Source of the DNA: Carnegiea gigantea
Lineage: Eukaryota; Streptophyta; Magnoliopsida; Caryophyllales; Cactaceae
Length of the DNA stretch: 64,000 bases
Assembly: GCA_029747015.1 (NCBI GenBank)
Contig: JAKOGI010000003.1
Coordinates: forward strand, 825,001 to 889,000
Direction: 5' to 3'
Below are positions 12,908 to 26,550 of this stretch, piece after piece. The number at the start of each line of letters is the position of its first letter. Position 1 is the first letter of the stretch. Below the pieces are notes generated by a model. That model was not told where the DNA came from. It ran no database searches and worked only from the letters and a program-made list of their open reading frames with translations. Position numbers and translations under genes: made by a program.

Positions 12908-13798
12908 TGTTGGAATATTAATATTACCTAGATTAATTTTATATTAGGTGTCACAATATCTTTGACATTGTTTAATATTCAAAGTTGAACATATTATCTT
13001 TATGATATTATATTGTGTGATTCAAATTTGAATTTAAGATTATGGAGCTATAATTAAACATGCCAAATATTTACTCTTAATATGATAATATCTTGTGATA
13101 GAATATCTTGAAAAATTATGCTGCAAATTAGAAATGATTCTAGAAGATCCTCAATCAAGATATTCAGCGAAAATTAAGAAAAGTAGTCGTTGGAAGTACT
13201 TGAGCAAGAACATAAAAAATCAAGGGCTTGGAATGCCAATTCAAGGCCTTGAAATCAGGCATGGAGATTGGATTTTCACAAGATGTGCAACGGTCACTTG
13301 TTATATTTTTCTCCACTCTTCTTTACACCTCTCATCTATAAAAGGGGAAGAGATTGGCTGCAAGAGAATACAAGAGAGAGCAAGCACTCATTGGCATACA
13401 CATTACTCGAGAGCTTATCGACAAACCTTGAGCTTGAATTTATTTCTTTATATATATGTTACATTTCATTGTATTGTTCAAGTTGTAATTTGGGTAGGAT
13501 CATAGAGTTGAAGGGTCAACTCTACCAACTACTTATTGAAGGGTCAACTTGTAGTTTGGAACTTAGAGTAGGTGTACTCTAGAGTTGTAATAATCCCTCC
13601 TAATAAAATTGGGTTAATCCTAAAGTTAGGGAACTCTAAGCGGGGACTAAGGTTGGTTGATGCTAATCTCGAAAAAAATTACTCGTGTCTTGTTCACGTT
13701 CATCTTTCTACTCTTTACTTGATTAGTTTGTGATCTTGATCATCACCCTATTCAACCCTCTTCTCTAGGGTGATTTAACTAGTCAAATCGGACCAACA
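12908..13798 (+). mobile_element. Probable Ty1/copia solo LTR
   Basis: The 891-bp segment begins TGTTGGAATATTAATATT and ends GGACCAACA, a perfect TGTTGG...CCAACA terminal pair typical of copia LTRs. Inside is a TATA box (CTATAAAAGGGG, near 13336-13347), then a GA-rich leader and an AATAAA signal near 13602, the expected U3-R-U5 order. No primer binding site follows and no polypurine tract precedes, so a solo or truncated LTR is inferred. The flanking 5-mers (GTAGA, AGTCT) do not match. The open frames over 13095-13582 lie in this LTR and are not convincing genes. Confidence 0.6.
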
Positions 13799-13938
13799 AG
13801 TCTAATCTGTGGTCACTGTCTCCCTGAATTGGCCATCGTCATAATGTACCACCGCTCTAGTTAGAGATTGCATTGGCCCAGTAAGAAGACCTGCGGTGCA
13901 AATGGCGGGCATATTTCTATCTAAGAACACAATTTCTG

Positions 13939-13940
<2 letters not shown>

Positions 13941-14001
<61 letters not shown>
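13941..14001. repeat. (AT)n microsatellite
   Basis: Pure AT dinucleotide tract of about 60 bp. Confidence 0.95.
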
Positions 14002-14002
<1 letters not shown>

Positions 14003-14005
<3 letters not shown>

Positions 14006-16920
14006 TAGGAGTGCAATTGTGCAAACGAGGTGAGTGGAGCCCAAAGTAGTCAGGTTTAGCCTTAACTCGGTCAGTTAAAAGTTCGGCTCGAGTCCGATCT
14101 TGAATGCACATGATAGGGTTGGACTTGGAGCTTGGCTTGAGCCAGCTTGATATTTTTTTTTGGTATTTGTTTTTAGTTAAGAAGTTTCCAAATTTAAATA
14201 TATAATTCCAACTAAATTCTAAATTTTTCATTAAATTCAAAAATTAAGGAATTGAACAAAACTTTGATGATTTCAATAGTGATTTCGTACTTTTCGTACA
14301 AGCACATAAGAAAAATTGAACTCAATGTGCTAAATTGATTGAACTGAGTTGAGTTAAGCCAGGCCTTACTAAGCTCAAGATCGACCCGTTGTGTTTCTGA
14401 GCCTTGGACTCGATTGACTCGAGCTCAATTTGAGCCAAGTTCCAAATTTTGACCCAGTCCAAACCCAAAGACTCGGCGAGTTATCTGGGTTTCATTACAT
14501 ACAACAATCTTTTCTTGCAAATTCTTTTTTCTTCATATGAAAAAAAAAAAAAAAAAGCAGTAATCACATCATGTGATGTTGAGCAAAAGTTGTATGTGGT
14601 GCATAAGTGTCAATGTGTGTCTCAGGTTATTATCAATTACCAGTTACGGAAAGTCGTAACTAACAAGAAAGTTAGTTCTAATTTCACTAACATTATCATA
14701 TCCTTAGATGGCAGCTTGACGCACCAGGATTAGCACATTATCCATTTGACTGACCAGCTAATCATTGTGTCTATGTCGCTGTCATTAATATTGAAATTGA
14801 TGTTGTTGAAGGCGTTTTTTTTCAACCATACCATTCCTAATTATTGAATTGCATGAAAAGTTTTAATCTCCTTTTAATGACTAGGGGGTGTTTGGAGGAA
14901 GACTTCTTCGCCCCAAGAAAACATTTCTTGAAGGTAAGATGAGCCATTTCAACTTGTCAGTTAATTGATTTAGGTGTTTAATGAAATAGCTTTTATGGTT
15001 CAAAAATTTAGGCGTATTCTTTGCAAATTATTATAAGTATTTATTATCAATATTTAGCAACTTCCGGCATAATCTAACATCATTCAGCATGTTTCAATAT
15101 GTTTCACAATGATTTAACAAGTTTCAATACTTCTTATAAATTAAGAAAAATATGCCCTTAATTGTCAAAATTTTCAAATTGGTAGTTTTTTGAACTCACA
15201 GCTTTTTCAAGACCAACTAATTAATATTTCACTAATGCAACAAATTAAATCCATGGTGAACGAAGTTTGCTTTTAGATACATCAATATAGGTAAGTCTTC
15301 CATCAAAGATTCTACCTATAGTATGATGGTACAAAATAAGAAGTGAATTCATGCGTTACACCATTATGTTCAACACTATCGTGGATTTGATTTGACCAAA
15401 CCGGATAAGCCAATCAATTGCACTATTGTGTTGTATGGCTACGATCAGTTAACAGAGTGCCATCTTGTAAATTAAAAGGATTAATGATAAAGAAAATTAG
15501 GGTGATGATAAATATCTCGTAGGTCATAGCAAACCATTTCTTAAGTGTTTTGTCTTAATTTATAAAAGCACAAATTTCGTATAGTTTCAATTAATTATTA
15601 GTTGTGAATTTTTCATATTCGTCAACTATGTTGAAGAATACAAATGACAATCTAATTGGATTCACCATTTCAAAAAAAAAAAAAATACTTTACACGTGCA
15701 ATTTTATAATAACAAAAAATTATAAATAACCTTGTAGTTTACCCATTGAAAGAATTGCTACTAGGAACCTGCATAAAGATATATCTTGTACTGATTGCAC
15801 TCGATATCCCCAGGTACCCGAAAGAAAGGAAGAACTGCGAATATAAGTTGTAGGGTAATAATATATATCTTGTCGTAAAATAATCTTAAACGTCTTGCCC
15901 CAACAAAAAATTATGGGTTCATGATTTAAATCACCAAATTTTTAATAATTATAATTAGTTTTGAATTGCTAAGCTTATATATTCGCGGCTACGCTGGCTG
16001 GCACAAAATAATACACTAATCAGGTCACCTTATCTACAAGACATATGGTACAAAGGAGTTTTATAAATTTGAAAAACTATAGATAAAAAAATAATTTTAC
16101 ACAATTTATAAGTTGTAACATACTTGCATTAATTACTTATATTTTTTTCAATTTAAAATAGGACAATATAACTTTTAAGTCAACAAGAAACAAAGTATCT
16201 TATAGTAAGATATTTATCATTTTGTTAAGTTGTGTACGCCATATTGACAAAATGTATGGTAAAGAATAAAGAGATGTCGGTTTGCTAACCATTTGGCCGT
16301 CTGTTTTGTTGAATGCTGATGTTGCATTCGATTTCTCATGTGAATTTTCTGAAACGTACATCTGTTCTTAGGACTTTGTCTTCATACTATGAACTTAAAT
16401 TTTTTGCGTATTATTTATACGTACTGAACTTATACCCAGTCTTCTGCTTGACTTGAATTCATTGTTAGTACCCACTACCATGCATGCATGCTAAATATAA
16501 AAAGAAGGAAGTATCCTACTCGAACAAATACTCTCCTCTGTGTACATAACATAATTGCTCATCACGATGCAGTTTTGATTCATCTCAAGAGATTAGATCA
16601 TGATTGCTCCAGATGTGCCCGTGATTTGGCACCTGTGACATTTGAATAGTTGATGCGTTACCGAGTTCCCTTCCCCTGCACTTGGCAATAACCCAGATCA
16701 CTATATACTTTCTGTTGCTGAGTCGTGGCATTGAATGTTCTTGGCCGTCCAGCTATCTGTAAACTGTTACTAGTTTCTTTTTTGGAGTGCAGATATAAGG
16801 CGTTAAGGTCGGTATGGGTAGAATTCGAATTTCGATATCTAGTGATAATTTCTAGAGAATTTATCAATTGAACTAACTGATGCTGACTATATTATAGCTA
16901 ATTATAATTCTCAACTAAAG
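14003..16920. other. Non-coding, repeat-derived stretch
   Basis: 14030-14470 is enriched in GGCTCGAG/GAGCTCAA-type words in both orientations (for example GGCTTGAGCCAGCTTGA), resembling a degraded inverted-repeat element. The remainder is AT-rich with no gene, RNA or clear element recognised. Confidence 0.4.
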
Positions 16921-16964
16921 GATACAGTTTGAGGGTACGAGTATCGTATGCACTTATATACATA

Positions 16965-17076
16965 GGTCAGAAAAAATTCGATCCCATCGAGGATCCCACT
17001 TTTGTGGGGTCTGAGAAGATCCAGATTTGGGTGGTCTTACCTCTGCAGACATCTCTACATATAGAGAGACCGATTA
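16965..17076 (+). repeat. LINE/SINE-like 3'-end repeat (GGGGTCTGAG family)
   Basis: Contains CCCACTTTTGTGGGGTCTGA, then TCTTACCTCTGCAGACATCT and AGAGAGACCGATTACAAAAG. This order (GGGGTCTG, CCTTACC, AGAGGCTG-like) matches dispersed 3' ends of RTE-type LINEs or derived SINEs in plants. Copies are also at 38.43, 49.90 and 53.77 kb. Confidence 0.55.
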
Positions 17077-17395
17077 CAAAAGACTTCTATGAAAGATTTT
17101 ACACAACACTTTAATTAGCTATTATTAGAAATCTTTTGATAGATAAAACGGTGTTTATGTAATACATCAATCAAATAATCTTGAAATAAGGAAGTAATGC
17201 TAAAGAGGTACGTGTTTACTTTGATCAGTCGGAAGCAAGATGAAAATAGCCCAACCAAGACCATACCAATATTATCAAACCAATTTTCATCAGCAAACAC
17301 AAGATATAATAATAGTCAATACAATACCACAACAAATCTTACGCATTCGAAAGACAAAAGGAAAATGAAGAAGCAAGTTAACGATGGTCCACAAC

Positions 17396-17682
17396 CTTAG
17401 TCCTAGGCTTTCATAAACTCTTATTCTGAGTCGCGTTCTCCGTAAGTCCCAAATACTTCAAACCATGTTTAATTATTTCATTCCAACTCTTCTTTGATCT
17501 TCCTCTATCCCCTTTATATTCCAAAAGATTAATCATTTCACTTCTCCTTATAAGTGCATCCATACTTCGCCTCTTCACATAACCAAATCATCTAAGTTTG
17601 TTCTCTCTAATTTTATCCTCTATAGGCATCACTCGTACTGTACCACTAAACACTTCATTCCTAATCTTGTGTATTCTTGTAT
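17396..17682 (-). pseudogene. Non-LTR (LINE) reverse-transcriptase C-terminal remnant
   Basis: Minus-strand translation gives KIRNEVFSGTVRVMPIEDKI, then RENKLR-stop-FGYVKRRSMDA, EMINLLEYKGDRGRSKKSWN and EIIKHGLKYLGLTE. This is the characteristic tail of a common plant LINE polyprotein (RIRNE...GTV...PIEDKMRE.RLRWFGHV.RR...RGRPKKSW). The Trp codon expected in LRWFGHV is a TGA stop here. Only this fragment of the element was seen. Confidence 0.8.
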
Positions 17683-18479
17683 TTGTAAACACTTACTATT
17701 TGATATGCACAAATTATATTACGTAGGTTAGTAAGATATTTTTCTCCCCTTTTTCGGGTTAACCTCATGTATATCACATATTCTCACGGGTGCCAATTAG
17801 TATTACTAATACCTTTGGTTTACACAAAATAATGTTAAAATTCATGATTGGATTTTATTCATATAATGTGGATAACTCTTGGGACGTACATATGCATATT
17901 TGATAATTAGTTCCTCCGACATTGCACATTTGCAAGATTGTAGTATTCTACATGTCAAAAAAGCAATTTCGGGTGGCTGCCTACAACATATGGAATAGTC
18001 ACAAGGTGCTACAAGATGCTTACAGTCCACTTCGTTAATATTACCTACATACCATTTCATTTTACGAGATGTTACTTAAAAGAAGCAAATAAAAACTAGA
18101 TGTTAATACCTCTTAATAGCAAACTTGAAATAAATTGCTAGTATTTAAAATGCCCATCTACATCAAACAAAAATAGTTACTTACATTAACAGTTCATTCT
18201 TTTGTAATAGATATTAAAATAGAATACTGGAAGGAGTCGAAAGGTGTTAGAATCTATTCGAGCTAATTCTATTTAACAATTGTTAAAGAAAATAGAAAAA
18301 ATATAACATTGACTAAAGTTAGAAGAACGTAAAATGATTAAAATGTTTGAACAATAAGTCCAAAAATACAGATTGGAGATATGTTGAAAGTTGGCAAATG
18401 CCATTAGCTAGTCATACACGAATACTTTATACTATCATGAGGGATAATTCATTTGATCAAATGATTATAATTCGCAACG

Positions 18480-18850
18480 GTGAAAGGAAGCTGCCAGCTT
18501 GCTAGAGCCATGGTAAAACTTTTTTAACCGTGGGGAAAAATCTGCAGGACGTAAGAATCCAAAGACGTCGTTATCAAAGACACGCGGAGTGTCAGGGCTT
18601 GTCCCACGTACACAACAAAGCCAGCTGAAATGACCAGCATCTAATACGTGGCACAATAGGATTCGAAGTGAAATTGGGCAAAGCACCGCTGTCAGCGCGC
18701 TTAATTGATTGTTATCCAGTGGTTAGCGAACACGTGTGCGAAGAAGGTTGAGATTCCCTATTTATGACGTGTAAGACAATCATCATTGGTATCGTGGAAC
18801 TAACACTACATACTGCACCTTCAAACAAAACAAAATATCAAACCCCATCT
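18480..18850 (+). promoter_or_regulatory. Promoter-like segment with clustered ACGT motifs, no gene recognised downstream
   Basis: A less AT-rich island with CCCACGTACAC (18602), ATACGTGGCAC (18644), GAACACGTGTGCG (18729) and ATGACGTGTAA (18764). A TATA-like CTATTTATGA (about 18757) follows, then a C/A-rich leader-like stretch (AACAAAACAAAATATC). ACGTG cores are ABRE/G-box-type bZIP or bHLH sites. No long plus-strand frame follows within 1 kb, so this may drive a non-coding RNA, a missed small-exon gene, or be a duplicated promoter fragment. Confidence 0.35.
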
Positions 18851-20513
18851 CCTTGCTCGTTACAAATATCTTTTGAGCTTTTTTCTTTTTTATTTATATA
18901 ATAATATTAATATCCCCTTTCGGATCTAAATTAAACACTTGTTACCAGACCTAAGCTTTCTAAACTTAACTTAAACACTGTGTCTTCTTTCTCTTGAAAT
19001 ATAATTGTAGTAAGTCGGCATGTATAAGATATTCCCAATCAAGAAAAGTTGCAATTATCATACGTAACCACCAATAATAAAATGTGGCATTACTTTTTTA
19101 TTTTTTAACAGAGGTGATAAATTTAAGAGCTTTATCTTTTTATGCGAATACTATAGTTGGGAAACCAAAACAAAGAGAAAAGTGAATCAGCAAATAGAAA
19201 AATGCATATACCCATATTGATAGTGTGATCCAAGTGGACATGTCTTGTGTTGAAGGAGAGATCCCTGCTTTCTTTTTAATAATGTTGATGAAAAATACAT
19301 TAATTGAATATACGAAACTCATAATATAATGTTCACTTTCACTAAATAAATATCTAAATAAAATATTAGTATTTAGCTCTTATGGTGAATAATGAAAAAG
19401 AAAAACTAACAAACAATATAACTGTTAGTGTTCGTCTAACATCTAGATGCATAATAGAAAAAAAAAGATTTTGCGATGAAATAGGTTTTCGAATGTACGT
19501 GAGTGCGCACACACATGCATTTTGTCGGTTGATATTGGATTTTTATTAGTTTTTATTCTTTATTTATGAGCTTCATAGGCTTATAGAGCAAAGGCTGCTT
19601 GTTTAAGAAACATGCTCAAGTATTCACGAAGCAGGCTTTTTGGTGTTTCCGTCTAACCTAACTTGTAAGCCTCATAAGTCACAACCTAATGCTCATTTCC
19701 AAACCTACAAAAAACAAACTCTTTATAAAACCAAAAAAAAAAAAAATTTCAAGCCAATATATCCATAAAATTGATAAAATTATTCAAGCGGAATGATTGT
19801 AAATAAAACATATTAAGTTAAGAGTTATGCAAATGAAATAATCACCATTGGAGTTGAATTCACATTTTGATTTGATTACTAACTAGTGTTAATTAGGAAC
19901 TTATGCGATGTATGGAAAATTTCATAAGTTTTTTAATTATAGTAATTATTTGTAGTTTGACAGTAAGAACATCACAACAACATTGTCCAAGTTAAAAGTG
20001 AGAAACTCTTTGACAAAATAATTGTTCATACTAACTTAGACTTTGGCATGCTGAAAATTTAAAAAATCTAGTAAGGTTTTACATATTAGAATAATAATAT
20101 GTATTAAGAATTTTTCTTTAGTGATATCTTTTTTCTTGTTTACTATTCGTCTAAATATATTGTAAAAGGTAAAAATGCTCATAGGTTATTGAACAACGAA
20201 CTTACCATAAAAGCATTTATAATATTTGTATGTAAAACTAAAGAAGACCCCAATATGGACATTAATATTAAAATTTTACCGAAAGTATATTAACTATTGT
20301 CAAATGTTTTTTGTAATGTTGAAAGTAGGATTAGCAATATGATAACTCTTTTGTATTTGGAAATAAAATCTTTTGGATTATAATAAGTCTTATAAAATAT
20401 TTTCTTTTAGAAATAAAAGTTTCAGTTTGTAATTGACTAACTCTTTTAAAAAAAATAAAAACTATTAAGTATCTTAAAAATGTGTGAAAACAATACTTAT
20501 AAAAAATTTAAAA

Positions 20514-20549
<36 letters not shown>

Positions 20550-23500
20550 TAAACCGATAAGACAGAGGGAATGTTGGAATTGAAAACTATTACTTACCAG
20601 ATCTAGATCTGATGGATTAATAAATTAATTCCTAATATATATGCTTACCAATTACACGATGCATAGAAGATGGTGACTCATGTTTGGGGGTCTTGAATGG
20701 ATCATAGCTTACCATTTAAAGCTAGTAATGTCCAACTGACTTTTTGATGCTTGGATGATGATGTGGGACTCTCAGATTGAAGCAGATTTGCCATAAGGGG
20801 AAAAGATACTGCTGCAGCCTTTTTGACTTTAACACCAGATTGTGTTGAGATCACATATTCAATGTATTCATGATTAGATAACAGACAGAGAGAGCTGTCG
20901 CTAGCTCGGCTAGGTCCAGATATTAGTATGTGTATGTCCATATTTGATCATGTTGATGCTTTATTTTGACATTTTTGATGTTGTCTAAAAATTACATATT
21001 AATTATATGCAGTTACTTGTCCAACAATGACAACCATAAGCAAATTATTCTAAAGCTTGGAGACAAACAATTCAATCTTTAATTTGAGATTTGGATACTA
21101 ATAATTTAACTCTTTGAAATCTCACTTATTGGTCTCACCTTTGGACCTATTTATTTCAATAATATATGTACTATTAAGAAAATAGTAGCATTTTTGTCCC
21201 TAATTTCAACTTATTACTCACCGACATTTTCTTAGTACACGTCTTTGAGAATACAATAGGCCCAAGGGTGGGATCAGTGCGCACTATGTTTGAAGGTTGG
21301 ATCATTGATGTCCAATTCTCCTCCCAAAGATTGGATTATTTGCATCAAAAATCCTTACTTTAACAGTTACTAAGGCTCGATTGATTATAAACTCGATCTA
21401 GAATTGTTAGATCTCGTTTATAAAAATAAATTTAGATTTAGATTGGACCCATTGCGTGTTAAAGGAATATGACTCTAACAAGGATACGTATATGAATTCT
21501 TTTAAACTCAGACATGATATATTAATTAATAAATACCGAACTTACATTAACTCAATATGACATAATTAGATGAAAAATATAACCTTGAAAGTAGAGAGTT
21601 TTAGTAGCAAATAGTCTAATGAATCAATCATAGCATATCGACATACTTTTATTTTATTTTTTTTAAAAATAATGGAAGTAGAGTTTTAGCAAGTTTAATC
21701 CAAATGCTAACAAGATTGTGACTCTATATAAGCTCACTCAAGCTTCATGGACCTATTCTAATTAGAAGATTACAAACCTATCTAAGATCCAAACAACATC
21801 CTTGCCTTCAACGGTCATTAACAGTCCAATTAACTTATGTACAGAAGACCTACCCTGTCAATGACCCAACAGAAATAAATAATCATATCATCTCTGCCCA
21901 GAAATCTTTTACAGAGTTGTCCCAACTTTTTGTGATGTGATGATGGAGTCGTATGGTATTTGGACTATTACCAAACTAATAATTTCAGAGACCTTTGAAT
22001 GTGTTCATACGTCAAAGACAGAATGGATTAACTCAGAGAAAGAGCACTTTAACTGACTTCAAACTTCGAACGTGTTGCAAGTTCAATGCAAGAGGAATAT
22101 TTTGTGGATTTTGAAGCTGTGAATCTTTTGTCTTTTTTGTATACATTGGGTTAAGTCATCTACCTTTTGGTGACAATTTCTTGTTGAGTAATGCATTATA
22201 TATGCATTCTTAAGCAGCATTTCTGTCGCTTCATTGATGCTAATGCTACATCATTAGTCAGTTAAAATTTTTTAGGCCAATTCGGAAAGTATTAATTGTT
22301 AATAAATAATTAAAAAATCATGAGTAGACCCCCATAAAAATCAAAATCACAATTAAGTATTTGAAATTGTCTCTTCCGGTTTCAAAATTGCTAAGGAAAG
22401 ATGATGATTGTTGGATAGTGTTGATCGGTGTTGATACATACTGGTAATAATGAATATTGATTAGTATTTATTAGTACAAATAGCTATTAATTAGTGTTGA
22501 ATTTTAAGAAATTATAACTAAAATATATGAGTAAGGGTCTATTCTTTTTATTTGGAAATATGGATTCGTAAATGAGTGAAGTTGGTTGGGATTACTTATA
22601 GTGGGCTAAAGTAGGTTGAAATGAACGAATATTTTTTTTAGTTGAAGTGAGTTGAATTTTTTTATATGATAGGTAGAAGTTGGTTGAAATAGTGAGAAGT
22701 AGGTTGAATTTGATTGAAGTAAGTATTTTTTATTGAAGTGCTTTGAAATTGATTGAGGTTGATAAATTGGGATTTACCAACAACAATAACAGAGCCTAAA
22801 TATTGATTAATGTTGATGAATGTTAAATGTTAGTGATAAGTTCGGCATAAATTGAATGATCCAATTTTGAATATCAATTTAAGTATAGATTAAAATTATT
22901 CAGTTTGGATTTCAGATTTGTTTTACTAGGTTGTATATAATTACTGAAAAATTTGCATGTTTTCAAAGTTCAGACAACTTTCCTAATTTCATTTTCTTTG
23001 TCAGCCTTGCCCCACGACCTATATTATGAGACCTGGGTTTATGGACTGGGTGAAGTGGGGCATTTTGGAATAAGAGAAGTTGATATTTTGGGGGGCAGGA
23101 TCATGAAAATTAGGGATAATATAACATCATATATAGTTGCTCCAGATCTATAGACCCTGGATCATTAGCATGCATCAACTCAAAATTACTGTATAAATAA
23201 TGTAAACCACTGCACATCCTCCCCCCCCTCCCCCCAAAAAATAAACACCTTAGTACTCAGTAGAATCTGATTAATAGGTGATATTTTGTGGAAATCGAGA
23301 TGAAGGAAACATTTAGTCACATAATCAGTAAGCACGAAGAAACCTTTGTACTTTGTAGTACAATACTATCGATGACTCGTCACTTAACTAATTTGGAGAA
23401 TCGTGCGGAATATATTCTTTGATTTGCATCATCGATTGTATACTGATCACAGTCATGACTGCTCGGTATTCACTTTTCTCTCTCTCGCTCCTGCCCTCTC

Positions 23501-24060
23501 TAGCTCGGAACATTTTTATGTACTTGTACAGTAGCATTGCATTCAATATTAAAAATAGTAAGCTGAACTTTTGCTTTAAATCAAAAGAGACAAATTGTCA
23601 CCGAAATATGTGTATAATTTGCTTCTTGTGCAGTTTTGAGAGGTAGTCTTGTGAGTTTATCACATCCATGTGATAGCCTTAAAAATTTGTTCTTTGAAAC
23701 TGCCCAATTGGTAAATAAATGAGGACAATATGTCAAAATGGCCTTAAAGAAACTCCTTGCAATGAATTATCCTTAGGTATCTTGCCGTGGCCATCATGTT
23801 ATGCTTTGTCCCACAAACGACTTCATTACAATTTGGATTTGGTTAGCTTTGTTGTTGCGTTGATCGTGACATGCAGACGGCCCCTACCTAGATCTCCGGC
23901 TTTGTGCTTGGTCCTTCCTACACCAAGAAAAAGGCTTCACAGTACATAATTCATGAGGCCCATTACTCTCCTCAACATTCATTATAAAGGTAAGGCATAC
24001 GAGACGCTGTGGGTATTTATGGTTTGTTTTCCTAACTTTTCTGTATATGGTCCTTTTAAT
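18851..24060. other. Gene-poor AT-rich stretch
   Basis: No recognisable protein or RNA gene. A 79-codon minus-strand frame at 20702-20941 is richer in GC than its surroundings but matches nothing I know. About 22535-22795 looks like a decayed inverted-repeat element, rich in GTTGAAGT/GGTTGAA words with ends GGGTCTATTC and GGCTCTGTTA. 23400-23950 holds short frames only. Confidence 0.4.
20519..20547. repeat. (AT)n microsatellite
   Basis: AT dinucleotide tract of about 28 bp. Confidence 0.9.
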
Positions 24061-24082
24061 TTGACAATTGTTTAGTTATATT

Positions 24083-24262
24083 CTCTTTGTCCTTAAAAAG
24101 TTGTCAAATTTTAAAAATCAAAAAAAAAGATAACATCGTTTATTGCTATAATGTTCGTTTTAAATAGAAAACCATTTGTTTACCCAATAAAGAAATTTTG
24201 ACAATAATTATAGGATATTCATAAAGAAAAATTTTGACAATTTTATCAGGCGGAAAAAGTAA
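24083..24262. mobile_element. Short MITE with CTCTTTGTCC-type inverted ends
   Basis: Left end CTTTGTCCTTAAAAAGTTGT then CAAATTTTAAAA. The right end in reverse complement reads CTTTTTCCGCCTGATAAAAT then TGTCAAAATTTTT. This is the layout of the very common plant MITEs with CTCCCTCCGTCC-like termini. About 180 bp, no coding potential. Confidence 0.5.
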
Positions 24263-25890
24263 AAATGCAGGATGTAAATACCGTAACCAACTGTAGAGAG
24301 AGGGCATGATAAATATGAAAACGACAAAGATCCAATGAAGTAACTCAAATCAAATATATGGTAACATTTACTATGTGTCACAATGTCATGCCATCTTTAA
24401 GACAAAATATTTGGAATGAAAGATGACAATTGAAATATTTCAGGTCAGTCCTTGTGACTCACGAGTACTTATTCTAGTAACAATGTTGTGGCAAAATTAG
24501 CTCTCATAGCCAAATTTGTATTGCACTAGTTTGTAGCGTGCTTGTTGCTTGGGGATGTTTTAGTGTTGGATAATTTCTTTAATAAAATAAATTATGATTT
24601 GACTTTTCTTTTCGTTAAAGAAACACGTAGATTACCTTCAAAATCATATGATAGCAGTTGGTCTAAATTCATGGAAAATTAAAATAAATCATTTACAGAC
24701 TTTGTCCAACAATTTGCATGCCTGTGACCAGAAGAACATAAATTAGTCCGAAAAATACCATAATTTTCCCATATAATTCTACAAATACAATAAATATGTA
24801 AGCAAATAATCAACATTATTATATTACACAACAATGAGTATAGCACTATTTAAATATACACCAAATTAAATGAGAAAAAACGACCATCACAACAATCTAC
24901 TAATGTGAATTCCATTTCCATGGGGTCTATTGAGATCAAGGTATAGATAGACTTTGATAACAAAAAGCGATTATTTATAGACTCACTCCATCTGTTACCT
25001 TCCGCTTCTCTAATCTCCTGCGCTTTTCCTCTATATTATCTAAACATAGTGCAAAAGACTGTCAACAAGCTGCAATATCAAAACTTCATTGTTATTTGCC
25101 CTATTATTATTGAACCAGATTAGCACTAAAATTGTGAGGATCTTATAATGAAAGAAAATAAACAATAAATTTTACTCTTTTTATTTCTTTAGAAAAAATC
25201 AATTCAAACAATAAATTGTTATCAGTTGTACGTATGGTTATGTGTATCCAATAGAACTTCCTTATAAATGAGCATTCAATTGTTTAATGAATATAGCAAT
25301 AGTAGTGGATATCTGGCAAAACTGGTTTAGTTTTGAAGATTTATTAATAAATATTTAGTGGCATTGGTAAAGTCGTGAAAATTTATTAACAAATATTTGG
25401 GTTTTACTTACAGCAGCCTTTACACCTCCTTCACATTTTTAAAAAAAATGAAAAGCAGTGCGTATTTGCTTAGCTCATGGATACTTTTATTACCAAATCG
25501 ATAGTATAAATAAAATGGCTAATATAAAGTTATGATAATACTACAATACAACGATTATTTAAATATATTATCAATTATACCAACTGATAGGTATACAACC
25601 TCAAACATGTCAGTACCACAGGAAAACCAAAATAAAGCCCTTTCTTGCTTTTGTTAATATAAAAACTTTTCTCTTTCTTCTAAAATCAATTGAAAATAGT
25701 GCATTAATAAATGACATTCTTTTAAAAATTTTACTATTAGACAATGTTTACTGAATGGATAGAGGATTTAAATACATATTTAGTATGTAAGTAAGCCTAC
25801 ATATAGAAATTCATTACAAAATAAATACTCCATCATGTGTAAAATACATCAAAATTCTCAACAATAGGGGAAGTTAAGAAGAAAATGCTT

Positions 25891-26550
25891 CAATACTCAT
25901 CATCATAGGTCTTTGACTTTTGGTTCATGTCTAAAACACAATGATTGTTTTATCGGCTTGGTGTAGCTTACAAACTTGATCAATAAGGACCGTATGGTAA
26001 AATCCATAAAAGAAAATTGCAACTACAATCCAAAAAAAATGAAGGGAAAAAGCGTAATTTACATTGTATGAATAAGTAGAAAAATAAACAAATGTTAGAA
26101 ACACAAATTTCATGGATTCAATACTCGATCATGTATCTTTGAGTTTTGACTCATGTCTAAAATACAATAATTGTTTTATCAACTTGGTGCAGCTTGTAAA
26201 CGTGATCAATTATCAGGACCTCATTGAAAAATGACAACTACAATTCAAAACGCATCAAGTGAAAAGCTGTAATTTGCATTGTAGAAATAAGTAGAAAAGA
26301 CAACAACTGCTAGAAACATAAATTTCCTGGACTTCGATACTCCATCATAGATCATTGAATTTTAGTTCACGTCTAAAATACAGCGATTATTTTATCAACT
26401 TGGTGTAGCTTGAAAACTTGATAAGCAAGGAACTTATGGCAAAATCCATAAAAAAAAAACAACGATTATATTTGAAAAAGAATTACGGCAAAAAGTGTAA
26501 TTTACATTGCAAGAATAAATAAAGAAGAGAACAAACGTTCGGATCATAAA
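25891..26550. repeat. Three-copy tandem repeat, unit about 216-228 bp
   Basis: Units start at 25891, 26119 and 26335 with CAATACTCATCATCATAGGT, CAATACTCGATCATGTATCT and CGATACTCCATCATAGATCA. Each continues with TCATGTCTAAAA-like, TGTTTTATC..CTTGGTG.AGCTT and GTAATTTACATTG-like blocks in the same order. The two similar minus-strand 60-codon frames at 25931-26113 and 26434-26616 are by-products of the repeat. The last unit is followed by unrelated sequence. Confidence 0.75.

Noticed and set aside
13095..13582. Two overlapping plus-strand frames of 136 and 104 codons
   Set aside because: They fall inside the probable LTR, over its TATA box and leader, and match no protein family I know.
18482..18510. 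miR167-like GAAGCTGCCAGC sequence
   Set aside because: The 3' half differs from miR167 (TTGCT instead of ATGATCT) and no matching star arm lies nearby.
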